Below are positions 7,602 to 13,075 of a stretch of DNA of 13,089 bases, one piece after another. The stretch's first letter is position 1. Each line of letters starts with the position of its first letter. The stretch is taken from positions 1 to 13,089 of the forward strand of contig CAZTKU010000070.1 in NCBI GenBank assembly GCA_964614245.1. The letters are read 5' to 3'. Source of the DNA: VGWB01 sp964614245 (GTDB lineage: Bacteria > Bacteroidota > Ignavibacteria > UBA10030). The translations under genes were made by a program, and so were the position numbers. Under the pieces are notes generated by a model, which was not told the origin of the DNA, searched no databases, and saw only the letters and a list, made by a program, of their open reading frames with translations.

Positions 7602-8612
7602 CTAGAACTGCTGCAAGAAGCGAACATCATTTTCATAGAACAAGCGCAGATCGTCAACACCGTACCGAAGCGAGGCGATGCGCTCGATCCCCATCCCAAA
7701 GGCAAAACCCGTGAATTTCTCGGCGTCGTAGCCGACATTCCGGAGCACGTGCGGATGAACCATCCCCGATCCCAGGATCTCAAGCCAGCCGATCGACTTG
7801 CACATCCGGCATCCCTTCCCCTTGCACAGGAAGCACGAGATGTACATGTCCGCGCTCGGCTCCGTGAAGGGAAAGAACGTTGGGCGAAACTTGTATTTCA
7901 CGTCGCTTCCGTAAAATTGGCGAGCGAAGGCGACAAGCGTACCTTTGAGATCGCTGAATGTCACTCCGCGATCAACATACAGACCTTCGATTTGGTGGAA
8001 GGTGACCAGGCTTCGGGCACTGAGGGCCTCGTTCCGATAGACGCGCCCCGGCATGATTTCCCGCACCGGCGGCTTCTGACGCTGCATGGTCCGAATCTGA
8101 ACCGGGGATGTGTGCGTGCGGAGCAAGACATTTTTGGAGATGAAGAACGTGTCCTGCATATCCCGCGCAGGATGGTCCTCGGGGAAGTTGAGCGCTCCGA
8201 AATTATAGTAGTCCGTCTCAATCTCGGGTCCCGTCGCGACGGAGAATCCCATACTGGCGAAGATCCGCGTGATTTCATCCATCGTCTGTGTCAGCGGATG
8301 CTTCGTCCCGCGTGGTCTCGGGCGGCCTGGAAGCGTGAGATCGAGCGGCGGAGCCTGCTGTACCTTGGAGCGAGAGAGAGCCTGCTTCCTCTCGTCGTAG
8401 GAGTGCTGAGCCTCAGCCTTGAGGGTATTCAGAAGCTTCCCCACTGCAGGCTTTTCAGACGAAGGGAGAGATCGCATCTCCTCAAACAGTCGGGCAAGCA
8501 GCCCGCTGCGGCCCAGGAATTTGATGCGCACCTGCTCGAGTTCCATCTCGCCTGCCGCTCGTGAGAGATCTTCGGACAACTCTTTCCGCACCTGCTCGAT
8601 TCGTTCTGTCAT
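7602..8612 (-). CDS. pheS: Phenylalanyl-tRNA synthetase alpha subunit
   Basis: 336 residues from the ATG at 8612, the normal length; the frame is open further upstream to 8849 but that extension shows no family similarity. This is the catalytic class-II subunit of PheRS. Visible parts are the N-terminal coiled-coil arm (residues 1-85, tRNA contact), HPLTQTMDEITRIFASMGF (motif 1 region), THTSPVQIR, motif 2 with RVYRNEALSARSLVTFHQIEG (190-210), and motif 3 GFAFGMGIERIASLRYG (302-318). Before the last strands there is a CxxC...CxxC insertion (Cys260, 263, 268, 271), absent from the E. coli enzyme and reminiscent of Bacteroidota-type PheS; it may bind zinc. No clear Shine-Dalgarno precedes the ATG. 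The 131-base gap to the upstream unknown ORF may hold a promoter, but I see no good boxes. Confidence 0.96.
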   Translation of the reverse strand: MTERIEQVRKELSEDLSRAAGEMELEQVRIKFLGRSGLLARLFEEMRSLPSSEKPAVGKLLNTLKAEAQHSYDERKQALSRSKVQQAPPLDLTLPGRPRPRGTKHPLTQTMDEITRIFASMGFSVATGPEIETDYYNFGALNFPEDHPARDMQDTFFISKNVLLRTHTSPVQIRTMQRQKPPVREIMPGRVYRNEALSARSLVTFHQIEGLYVDRGVTFSDLKGTLVAFARQFYGSDVKYKFRPTFFPFTEPSADMYISCFLCKGKGCRMCKSIGWLEILGSGMVHPHVLRNVGYDAEKFTGFAFGMGIERIASLRYGVDDLRLFYENDVRFLQQF

Positions 8613-8743
8613 AGGGAAACGACGTTGAATTCTTTTCGTTGAGACTTCCACATTATCGAAAGGGATCCTGGTATTCCTCACACTGCACGTTGCTGAACAA
8701 CGCAAGTTCAGCGGATGAAGTTTATGATCTGAAACACCGCGTG

Positions 8744-9142
8744 CTATGTTTTCGTACTGAACAGATCGGCTGTAGGGTTCTCGGACGAACGCTTCATCGC
8801 TTCGTCGAACGCCGCTCCCCGGGGGGCAGCTTTCAACACCCCGCGCCACGTGAAGCGAGCAACCAGATCGCCGGTCGCCCGTCCAACCCCCAGGAGTTCA
8901 TAGTCGGGCATGAGCTTCTTCAACTCAGCTAACGTCGCGACAAGCTCATTTGCGCGCACTGCACCGTTATCGGAGCTCAGATAGAAGCTGACAAACGACG
9001 CCGGATTGACGAACTCCCAGTAATCCGCATTGCTCGAGCTGAAGACGCCGTGGAGCACGCTGAAACGCCGCTCATCAAGGCTTCGGCTGTAGGTTGCGCA
9101 CACGACGACGAATGCCGCTCGTTTGGTACCGACTCGAAGCAT
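8744..9142 (-). CDS. Unrecognised 132-residue protein between rplT and pheS
   Basis: The frame is open from 9271, but the ATG at 9142 is preferred: it has GAGG eight bases upstream, and the residues before it look non-coding. The protein is soluble, without signal peptide or membrane helix. Visible are a strand AAFVVVCATYSRSLDERRF, a region WEFVNPASFVSFYLSSDNG, a helix VRANELVATLAELKKLM, a strand DYELLGVGRATGDLVARF, and a last segment APRGAAFDEAMKRS. This layout faintly recalls SatD-like / nucleotidyl-cyclase-fold proteins (strand-S-R-x-L-x-x-R, then Gly-x-Gly strand, then G-x-A-F-x-x-A). I would not name it on that basis. It sits in the middle of a conserved translation operon but is separated from rplT by a hairpin (9239-9262), so it may be an inserted gene. 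Confidence 0.62.
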   Translation of the reverse strand: MLRVGTKRAAFVVVCATYSRSLDERRFSVLHGVFSSSNADYWEFVNPASFVSFYLSSDNGAVRANELVATLAELKKLMPDYELLGVGRATGDLVARFTWRGVLKAAPRGAAFDEAMKRSSENPTADLFSTKT

Positions 9143-9238
9143 GGTGGACCTCAACGCATTGGGTTGAAAGACTAAAGTTCGCAAACCTCTCGATTCATCA
9201 CACTGCGGTAAACAAAAAATCTTCTCACCAACCCGACG

Positions 9239-9262
9239 GTGCTCCCCGCGTACGGGGAGCAC
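9239..9262 (-). terminator. Strong hairpin after rplT, terminator-like
   Basis: GTGCTCCCCG-TACG-CGGGGAGCAC is a perfect 10-bp GC-rich stem with a 4-base loop, 33 bases after the rplT stop. A run of six U follows only about 20 bases later (9214-9219), so it is not a canonical intrinsic terminator. It could still cause pausing or partial termination, protect the 3' end of the ribosomal-protein message, or separate the r-protein genes from the unknown ORF and pheST. Confidence 0.45.
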
Positions 9263-9295
9263 TCCGTCCACCTTCGGTCGACAAGAAGACGAAGC

Positions 9296-9643
9296 TTATG
9301 CCGTGGCAAACTTCACGACTTCGGCGAACGCCTGCGGGTTCTTCACCGCAAGGTCGGCCAACACCTTTCGGTTGATAGAGATGGACTTCTTATCCAATCC
9401 TGCAATCAACCTTGAATACGTGGTGCCGTTCGAGCGCGCTGCGGCGCTGATGCGCGTGATCCAGAGACCCCGGAAGAGTCTCTTCTTCGTCCTCCGATGC
9501 CGATACGCGTGCGTCAGAGCTTTTTCAACGTGGTGTTTGGCAACGGTGTAGACTTTGCTCCGACCGCCCCAGTATCCTTTGGCTTGCCCGAGGACCTTCT
9601 TTCTCCTTCGGTGTGCTGCAACTTTGTTCTGTGAACGCGGCAT
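9296..9643 (-). CDS. rplT: 50S ribosomal protein bL20
   Basis: 115 residues, the typical length of bL20, a 23S rRNA-binding protein needed for early assembly of the large subunit. The N-terminal half is very basic and recognisable (MPRSQNKVAAHRRRKKVL, then AKGYWGGRSKVYTVAKHHVEKALTHAYRHRR). The globular C-terminal half includes LWITRISAAARSNGTTYSRLI, followed by the segment DKKSISINRKVLADLAVKNP. The AAGGAG ribosome site is well placed before the ATG. It follows rpmI by 19 bases in the universal infC-rpmI-rplT order. In E. coli and Bacillus bL20 represses its own operon by binding leader RNA; the sequence here does not show which site, if any, is used. Confidence 0.97.
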   Translation of the reverse strand: MPRSQNKVAAHRRRKKVLGQAKGYWGGRSKVYTVAKHHVEKALTHAYRHRRTKKRLFRGLWITRISAAARSNGTTYSRLIAGLDKKSISINRKVLADLAVKNPQAFAEVVKFATA

Positions 9644-9662
9644 GGAACCTTCTCCTTCTCGA

Positions 9663-9857
9663 TTAAGCTAAGAGAAACCTTTTCACCTTGTATGCTTCAG
9701 TTTTCGACACAACGGTCGGCTTGCGCAGGTGGCGCTTTCGCTTGCTCGACTTGCTCGTCAAGATGTGACTGCGGAACGCTTTGTGCCGCTTGACTTTTCC
9801 CCTCGCCGTGATCTTGTACGTTTTCAGCGCGCGGCGGCGACTCTTCATTTTAGGCAT
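9663..9857 (-). CDS. rpmI: 50S ribosomal protein bL35
   Basis: 64 residues, the normal size of bL35, a small basic protein of the large ribosomal subunit. The family signature is clear: MPKMKSRRRALKTYKITARGK at the start, then KVKRHKAFRSHILTSKSSKRKRHLRK and a C-terminal VSKTEAYKVKRFL. It starts 12 bases after the infC stop, with GGAG about seven bases before the ATG. Confidence 0.96.
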   Translation of the reverse strand: MPKMKSRRRALKTYKITARGKVKRHKAFRSHILTSKSSKRKRHLRKPTVVSKTEAYKVKRFLLA

Positions 9858-9869
9858 GCTGCAACTCCA

Positions 9870-10430
9870 TTATGTTGGTTCGGTCGGTTGTTTGACACTC
9901 TCTGGCGCTTTCTTCTTCGTCTTATCCGCGACGTAGTACGCAATCATCTGACGGCCCTCCATCTTTGCCGGCGCATCAATCTTGGCGATGTCTGCCAGCC
10001 TCTCGGTGAACCGATCAAGCATGGCGCGACCCTGGTCTTGATAAGTGATCTCCCGGCCCTTGAAGACCACCGTCGCCTTCACTTTATCCCCTTCTTCGAT
10101 GAACGACCGCGCGTGACGAACCTTGAATTCGAAATCGTGCGTGTCCGTGTTGGGGTGAAAACGAACCTCTTTGACTTGCGTAACGTGCTGGTGCTTTTTC
10201 TGCAGTTTTTCTTTCTTCGCCAGCTCGTACTTGTACTTCCCAAAATCCATGATCTTGCAGACCGGCGGATCGGCCGTTGGCACGATCTCGATCAAATCAA
10301 GACCCTTTTCCCCGGCGAGGTTGATGGCATCACGAACAGCCAGAACACCAACCTGCTTTCCCTCGTCGTCGATGACCCGGACTTGCGGTGCCCGGATTTC
10401 CGTATTGATGCGCGCGCGTTCTTGCTTAAT
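9870..10430 (-). CDS. infC: Translation initiation factor IF-3, ATT start codon
   Basis: 186 residues when read from an ATT codon at 10430. IF3 binds the 30S subunit, blocks premature 50S joining and rejects wrong start codons. The full N-domain is present only from this start: IKQERARINTEIRAPQVRVID, then a helix and LDLIEIVPTADPPVCKIMDFGKYKYE. The linker and C-domain follow (KEVRFHPNTDTHDFEFKVRHARSFIEEGDKVKATVVFKGREI). Starting at the first TTG (10295) would delete about 45 conserved residues. A perfect AGGAGGT lies seven bases before the ATT and overlaps the thrS stop. A rare AUU start allows IF3 to repress its own synthesis, as is known for E. coli infC. The gene sits between thrS and rpmI as in most bacteria. 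Confidence 0.95.
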   Translation of the reverse strand: MKQERARINTEIRAPQVRVIDDEGKQVGVLAVRDAINLAGEKGLDLIEIVPTADPPVCKIMDFGKYKYELAKKEKLQKKHQHVTQVKEVRFHPNTDTHDFEFKVRHARSFIEEGDKVKATVVFKGREITYQDQGRAMLDRFTERLADIAKIDAPAKMEGRQMIAYYVADKTKKKAPESVKQPTEPT

Positions 10431-10437
10431 GGGGGGT

Positions 10438-10444
10438 ACCTCCT
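10438..10444 (-). promoter_or_regulatory. Ribosome binding site that fixes the ATT start of infC
   Basis: AGGAGGT in full anti-16S complementarity, seven bases upstream of the ATT start of infC and overlapping the thrS stop codon (TAG, 10443-10445). A strong site combined with a weak start codon is the known design of IF3 autoregulation. The overlap implies coupling with the end of thrS translation. Confidence 0.9.
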
Positions 10445-12383
10445 ATAGAGTGAGTGATTTGCGTTGGATGGCGTCCAGCGTTTTTGACAGGAACGCCTCA
10501 CGGCCCACTGCACCGAGATCCCCCTTCTTATGTTGCCGGACGGATACGGTGTTGTTGGCCTGTTCTTTCTCTCCTACGACCAGCATATACGGGACCTTCT
10601 TCAGCTCCCAGTCGCGGATCTTGTATCCAATTTTTTCATTGCGGTCATCGAGCTCGACGCGAATTCCCGCCGTCTTGAGCTGATCGAACACCTGCGTCGC
10701 ATACTCCACGTGCTGATTCGTAATCGGCAGCACCACTGCCTGCACCGGCGCCAGCCAGAGCGGGAACTCCGCAGCAAAGTGCTCGATCATCACGCCGATG
10801 AAACGCTCCATGGAACCGAAGGGCGCACGATGAATGACGACCGGCCGGTGCTTCTGACCGTCTGCGCCGGTGTACTCGAGGTTGAAGCGCTCGGGCATGA
10901 CATAATCCACTTGTACGGTGCCGAGTTGCCACGTTCGCCCCAGCACGTCACGTACCATGAAGTCAATTTTGGGACCGTAGAACGCGGCCTCGCCGATTCC
11001 CATGTAGTAGTTCAAGTGCATCGCGTCGGCAGCTTCCTGAATGTCCTTCTCCGCCTGGATCCACATCGCATCCTCGCCGCCGTACTTGTCCTTGTTCTTC
11101 GGATCCCTGAACGACAAGCGCGTTCTGAAGTCGCTGAAGCCAAGCGTGTTGAAGACAAGCTGTATCAGGTCGATCACGCCCATGAGCTCTTGTTTCAACT
11201 GGTCCTGCCGCACGAACATATGCGCGTCGTCCACCGTGAACGACCGAACCCGGATGAGACCGTTGAGCTCGCCCGACTGCTCATAGCGAAAGCAGGTGCC
11301 GAATTCTGCGAGGCGGATCGGGAGATCCCGGTAGCTCCGGGGCCGCGATGCATAGATCTGAAAATGATGCGGACAATTCATCGGCTTGAGCAGGTACTCT
11401 TCTTCCTCAACTACCAGTGGCGAGAACTGACTCTCCTTGTAGTACGGATAGTGTCCGCTCGTCTTGTAGAGGTTGATATTCCCGATATGCGGCGTCATAA
11501 CGGGAAGATACCCACGCTTTTTCTGTTCCGCCTTGAGAAAACTCTCCAGCTCCTCCCGGATGATCGTTCCCTTCGGCAACCACAACGGGAGACCGCCCCC
11601 GACCTTGGGGGTGAAAAAAAACAGCTCCAAATCTTGACCGAGCTTCCGATGATCCCGCCGCTTGGCTTCTTCGAGGCGGTAGAGATGCTGGTCGAGTTCC
11701 TGCTTGGTCGGAAACGTCACCCCGTAGATACGCTGCAGCATCTTGTTTTTTTCGTTTCCGCGCCAATATGCCCCGGCGACGTTCAACAGCTTGATGGCCT
11801 TGATGGGCCCGGTCGAAGGAAGGTGCGGTCCGTAGCACAGATCGGTAAAATCGCCCGAATGATAGAACGTGATGGGCTGACCTTTCAACTCTGTGAGAAG
11901 CTCGAGCTTGTAGGGATCCTTTTTTTCGCGGAAGTAGGCAACGGCTTCCTCCCACTTTCTTTCTTCCCTGACGTACGGTACATCCTTCGCTGAAAGCTCC
12001 ACCATCCGCTCTTCGATCTTCTTAAGGTCCTCCCCTGTCAAAGCGTGGTCGCCGACATCAATGTCATAGTAGAACCCCGTTTCGATTGGAGGGCCAATGC
12101 CGAATTTTGTCCCCGGGAAGAGCGATTCGACTGCAGCAGCCATCAGGTGAGCAGAGCTGTGCCAGAAGGCGTACTTCCCTCCATCGTCGTCCCACTTCAG
12201 GATTTTGACCGCCGCATCGCCCTCTATTCCGCGGCTTAGATCCCAGACCTCTCCGTTCACTTCGACAGCGAGGGCTTCTCTGGCCAATCCTTTGCTGATG
12301 CTTTCAGCAATTTGTCGACCCGTTACTCCCTGTTCGAATTGCTTCGTCGATTTGTCGGGAAATGTTATGGTGACCTTTGGCAT
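10443..12383 (-). CDS. thrS: Threonyl-tRNA synthetase
   Basis: 646 residues, the full length of bacterial ThrRS, which charges tRNA-Thr and edits Ser-tRNA-Thr. Domains in order are TGS (residues 1-62, ITFPDKSTKQFEQG), the editing domain with HSSAH (H75, H79) and CYGPH (C183, H187), and the class-II catalytic core. The core has the zinc ligands Cys337 (MNCPHH), His388 (TVDDAHMF) and His518 (VVIHRAPFGS), motif 2 FRYEQSGELNGLIRVR (365-380) and motif 3 GSMERFIGVMIEHF. The C-terminal anticodon-binding domain starts at about 545. All catalytic, editing and zinc residues are present. The ATG at 12383 has no good Shine-Dalgarno and lies just 12 bases after the U-tract of an intrinsic-terminator hairpin, so expression may be controlled by attenuation. 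Confidence 0.97.
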   Translation of the reverse strand: MPKVTITFPDKSTKQFEQGVTGRQIAESISKGLAREALAVEVNGEVWDLSRGIEGDAAVKILKWDDDGGKYAFWHSSAHLMAAAVESLFPGTKFGIGPPIETGFYYDIDVGDHALTGEDLKKIEERMVELSAKDVPYVREERKWEEAVAYFREKKDPYKLELLTELKGQPITFYHSGDFTDLCYGPHLPSTGPIKAIKLLNVAGAYWRGNEKNKMLQRIYGVTFPTKQELDQHLYRLEEAKRRDHRKLGQDLELFFFTPKVGGGLPLWLPKGTIIREELESFLKAEQKKRGYLPVMTPHIGNINLYKTSGHYPYYKESQFSPLVVEEEEYLLKPMNCPHHFQIYASRPRSYRDLPIRLAEFGTCFRYEQSGELNGLIRVRSFTVDDAHMFVRQDQLKQELMGVIDLIQLVFNTLGFSDFRTRLSFRDPKNKDKYGGEDAMWIQAEKDIQEAADAMHLNYYMGIGEAAFYGPKIDFMVRDVLGRTWQLGTVQVDYVMPERFNLEYTGADGQKHRPVVIHRAPFGSMERFIGVMIEHFAAEFPLWLAPVQAVVLPITNQHVEYATQVFDQLKTAGIRVELDDRNEKIGYKIRDWELKKVPYMLVVGEKEQANNTVSVRQHKKGDLGAVGREAFLSKTLDAIQRKSLTL

Positions 12384-12501
12384 GAGCTATCAGATAAAAA
12401 AAATCGGAGAGCTCCTCCGATTAGGCAACTTGTTACCGCTGCAGTCATTGCATCGATTCTTGCTCAACACTTTTTAGCCCGAATGGTCTCCTCTATTAGC
12501 G
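12384..12501 (-). promoter_or_regulatory. Leader region upstream of thrS
   Basis: 118 bases between the left tRNA remnant and the thrS ATG. I see no ORF with family features, no T-box sequence (no AGGGUGG-type motif) and no convincing -35/-10 pair. A small hairpin GGTAA-CAAG-TTGCC (about 12425-12438) precedes the terminator hairpin at 12402-12422. A GGAGA stretch near 12483-12487 could pair with the UCUCC of the terminator's 3' arm as a weak antiterminator. Transcription of thrS probably enters from upstream, through this leader. Confidence 0.35.
12396..12422 (-). terminator. Intrinsic terminator / possible attenuator just before thrS
   Basis: AATCGGAG and CTCTCCGATT-side arms form a perfect 8-bp stem (12415-12422 with 12402-12409) around a 5-base loop, followed immediately by eight U (12396-12403). 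This is a canonical Rho-independent terminator on the minus strand. Only 12 bases separate the U-run from the thrS ATG, leaving no room for a promoter. It either ends transcription from the tRNA/GIY-YIG region or acts as an attenuator for thrS. Confidence 0.85.
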
Positions 12502-12574
12502 CGTGGGCCCTATAGGACTCGAACCTATGACCTTCCCGTCACGTCAACGACGTGACGGGACGCTCTAGCCAACT
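12502..12574 (-). pseudogene. Truncated tRNA-Val remnant, left copy
   Basis: Matches the neighbouring tRNA-Val(GAC) from the D-loop (AGTTGGCTAGAGCG) and again from the variable region through the T-arm (ATAGGTTCGAGTCCTAT) to the 3' acceptor strand. The 5' acceptor strand and the 5' half of the D-stem are missing. The anticodon arm is replaced by a 27-bp palindrome, so it cannot be a working tRNA. It is a direct repeat of 12922-12994: 73 bp with a single mismatch (12509 against 12929), which turns GAGCCC into GGGCCC in the acceptor. The stop codon of the GIY-YIG gene lies inside it. Confidence 0.85.
12534..12560. repeat. 27-bp palindrome in the anticodon-arm position, left copy
   Basis: Two perfectly complementary 12-base arms (TCCCGTCACGTC and its reverse complement) surround a 3-base GTT loop, read on the minus strand. 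The element is flanked exactly by the bases that border the normal anticodon arm (G before, AGGTC after). It is identical to 12954-12980. Within it TTGAC keeps the look of a Val(GAC) anticodon loop, so it may have arisen from one by an expansion of about 10 bases. Confidence 0.9.
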
Positions 12575-12855
12575 GTCCCCCCGTCCTTCAACAACTCCTT
12601 CCAAGCGCCATTACTCTTCTCGATGAGCTTTTCGATGTAACGCTTGCTCTTACGCTTCTTGATCTCCCTCTCCCTCCTCATCGCTTCAGCCCGAGTGCGG
12701 AACGCCTCCGCATACGCTAAGTCCCACGGCCCTTTCCCCTTCGTGTAATGCGATTGATCCGTGTTGTGCTCTACGATCCGCTGATCGATGTCGTCTGTGT
12801 GCCCAATGTAGAACCTACCGGTTGTGACACTTCGTATTACGTACATCAGGAACAT
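12565..12855 (-). CDS. Small GIY-YIG endonuclease
   Basis: 96 residues from the ATG at 12855 (MFLMYVIRS; 12846 is an alternative, and a TTG at 12909 extends the frame without family similarity). This is a single-domain GIY-YIG nuclease of the URI/COG2827 type. The motif is YVI...(10)...FYIG, followed by the conserved Arg in DQRIVEHN. SHYTKGKGPWDLAYAEAF is the family's usual middle part, and the catalytic Glu is in RAEAMRREREIKKRK. The C-terminus is basic. The gene lies between two truncated tRNA-Val copies, and its last codons and TAG stop come from the D-loop of the left remnant (Thr-Val-Gly-stop from ACAGTTGGCTAG). No strong ribosome site is seen. GIY-YIG domains occur in homing and intron-encoded nucleases, so a role in cassette mobility is plausible but unproven. 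Confidence 0.85.
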   Translation of the reverse strand: MFLMYVIRSVTTGRFYIGHTDDIDQRIVEHNTDQSHYTKGKGPWDLAYAEAFRTRAEAMRREREIKKRKSKRYIEKLIEKSNGAWKELLKDGGTVG

Positions 12856-12921
12856 CGGTACGCTCTGCGTGACTCTCCGCCCCAACAATTTGAAACCGAC
12901 AATCCCCAATCCGCAATTGCT

Positions 12922-12994
12922 CGTGGGCTCTATAGGACTCGAACCTATGACCTTCCCGTCACGTCAACGACGTGACGGGACGCTCTAGCCAACT
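12922..12994 (-). pseudogene. Truncated tRNA-Val remnant, right copy
   Basis: Same organisation as the left copy: D-loop/D-stem 3' part, palindrome, variable region, T-arm and 3' acceptor strand including the discriminator A, but no 5' acceptor strand. Its first 32 bases (12922-12953) are identical to the 3' part of the intact tRNA (13000-13031). It lies only five bases after the shared CACG at the 3' end of that tRNA. It therefore looks like a tandem duplication of the tRNA's 3' portion, as seen at integration or attachment sites. Confidence 0.85.
12954..12980. repeat. 27-bp palindrome in the anticodon-arm position, right copy
   Basis: Identical in all 27 bases to 12534-12560 and at the same place in the remnant. 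Perfect identity in two copies 420 bp apart means either recent duplication or selection for the sequence. Confidence 0.9.
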
Positions 12995-13001
12995 CCTGTC
13001 G

Positions 13002-13075
13002 TGGGCTCTATAGGACTCGAACCTATGACCTCTACCATGTCAAGGTAGCGCTCTAGCCAACTGAGCTAAGAGCCC
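13002..13075 (-). tRNA. tRNA-Val (anticodon GAC)
   Basis: A 74-nt cloverleaf folds fully. It has a 7-bp acceptor stem (GGGCTCT/AGAGCCC, discriminator A), D-arm GCTC/GAGC, and anticodon stem CTACC/GGTAG with loop TTGACAT. The variable region is AGGTC, and the T-arm is ATAGG/CCTAT with loop TTCGAGT. The anticodon GAC reads valine GUC/GUU codons. The 3' CCA is not encoded. It is the parent of the two truncated copies to its left. Confidence 0.95.

Noticed and set aside
7563..8564. Long plus-strand open frame (333 codons) opposite pheS
   Set aside because: It is the antisense shadow of pheS, in a high-GC region; pheS has full-length family motifs and the plus frame has none.
8692..8712. 7-bp hairpin GCTGAAC/GTTCAGC in the gap before pheS
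   Set aside because: No U-tract and a modest stem; not enough to call a terminator or regulator.
8613..8849. N-terminal extension of PheS to 415 residues
   Set aside because: The extra 79 residues match nothing in PheS, run into the unknown ORF's end, and the ATG at 8612 gives the normal length.
10530..11993. Plus-strand open frame of 487 codons opposite thrS
   Set aside because: Shadow of thrS; the protein shows no domain pattern, while the minus frame has every ThrRS catalytic and zinc residue.
12384..12501. T-box or Thr-rich leader peptide controlling thrS
   Set aside because: No T-box core motif is present, and the only short ATG frame has just two Thr codons and no ribosome site.
12502..12994. 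CRISPR-like repeat-spacer array
   Set aside because: Only two repeats, 420 bp apart, with a gene between; they are tRNA-derived, so CRISPR does not apply.
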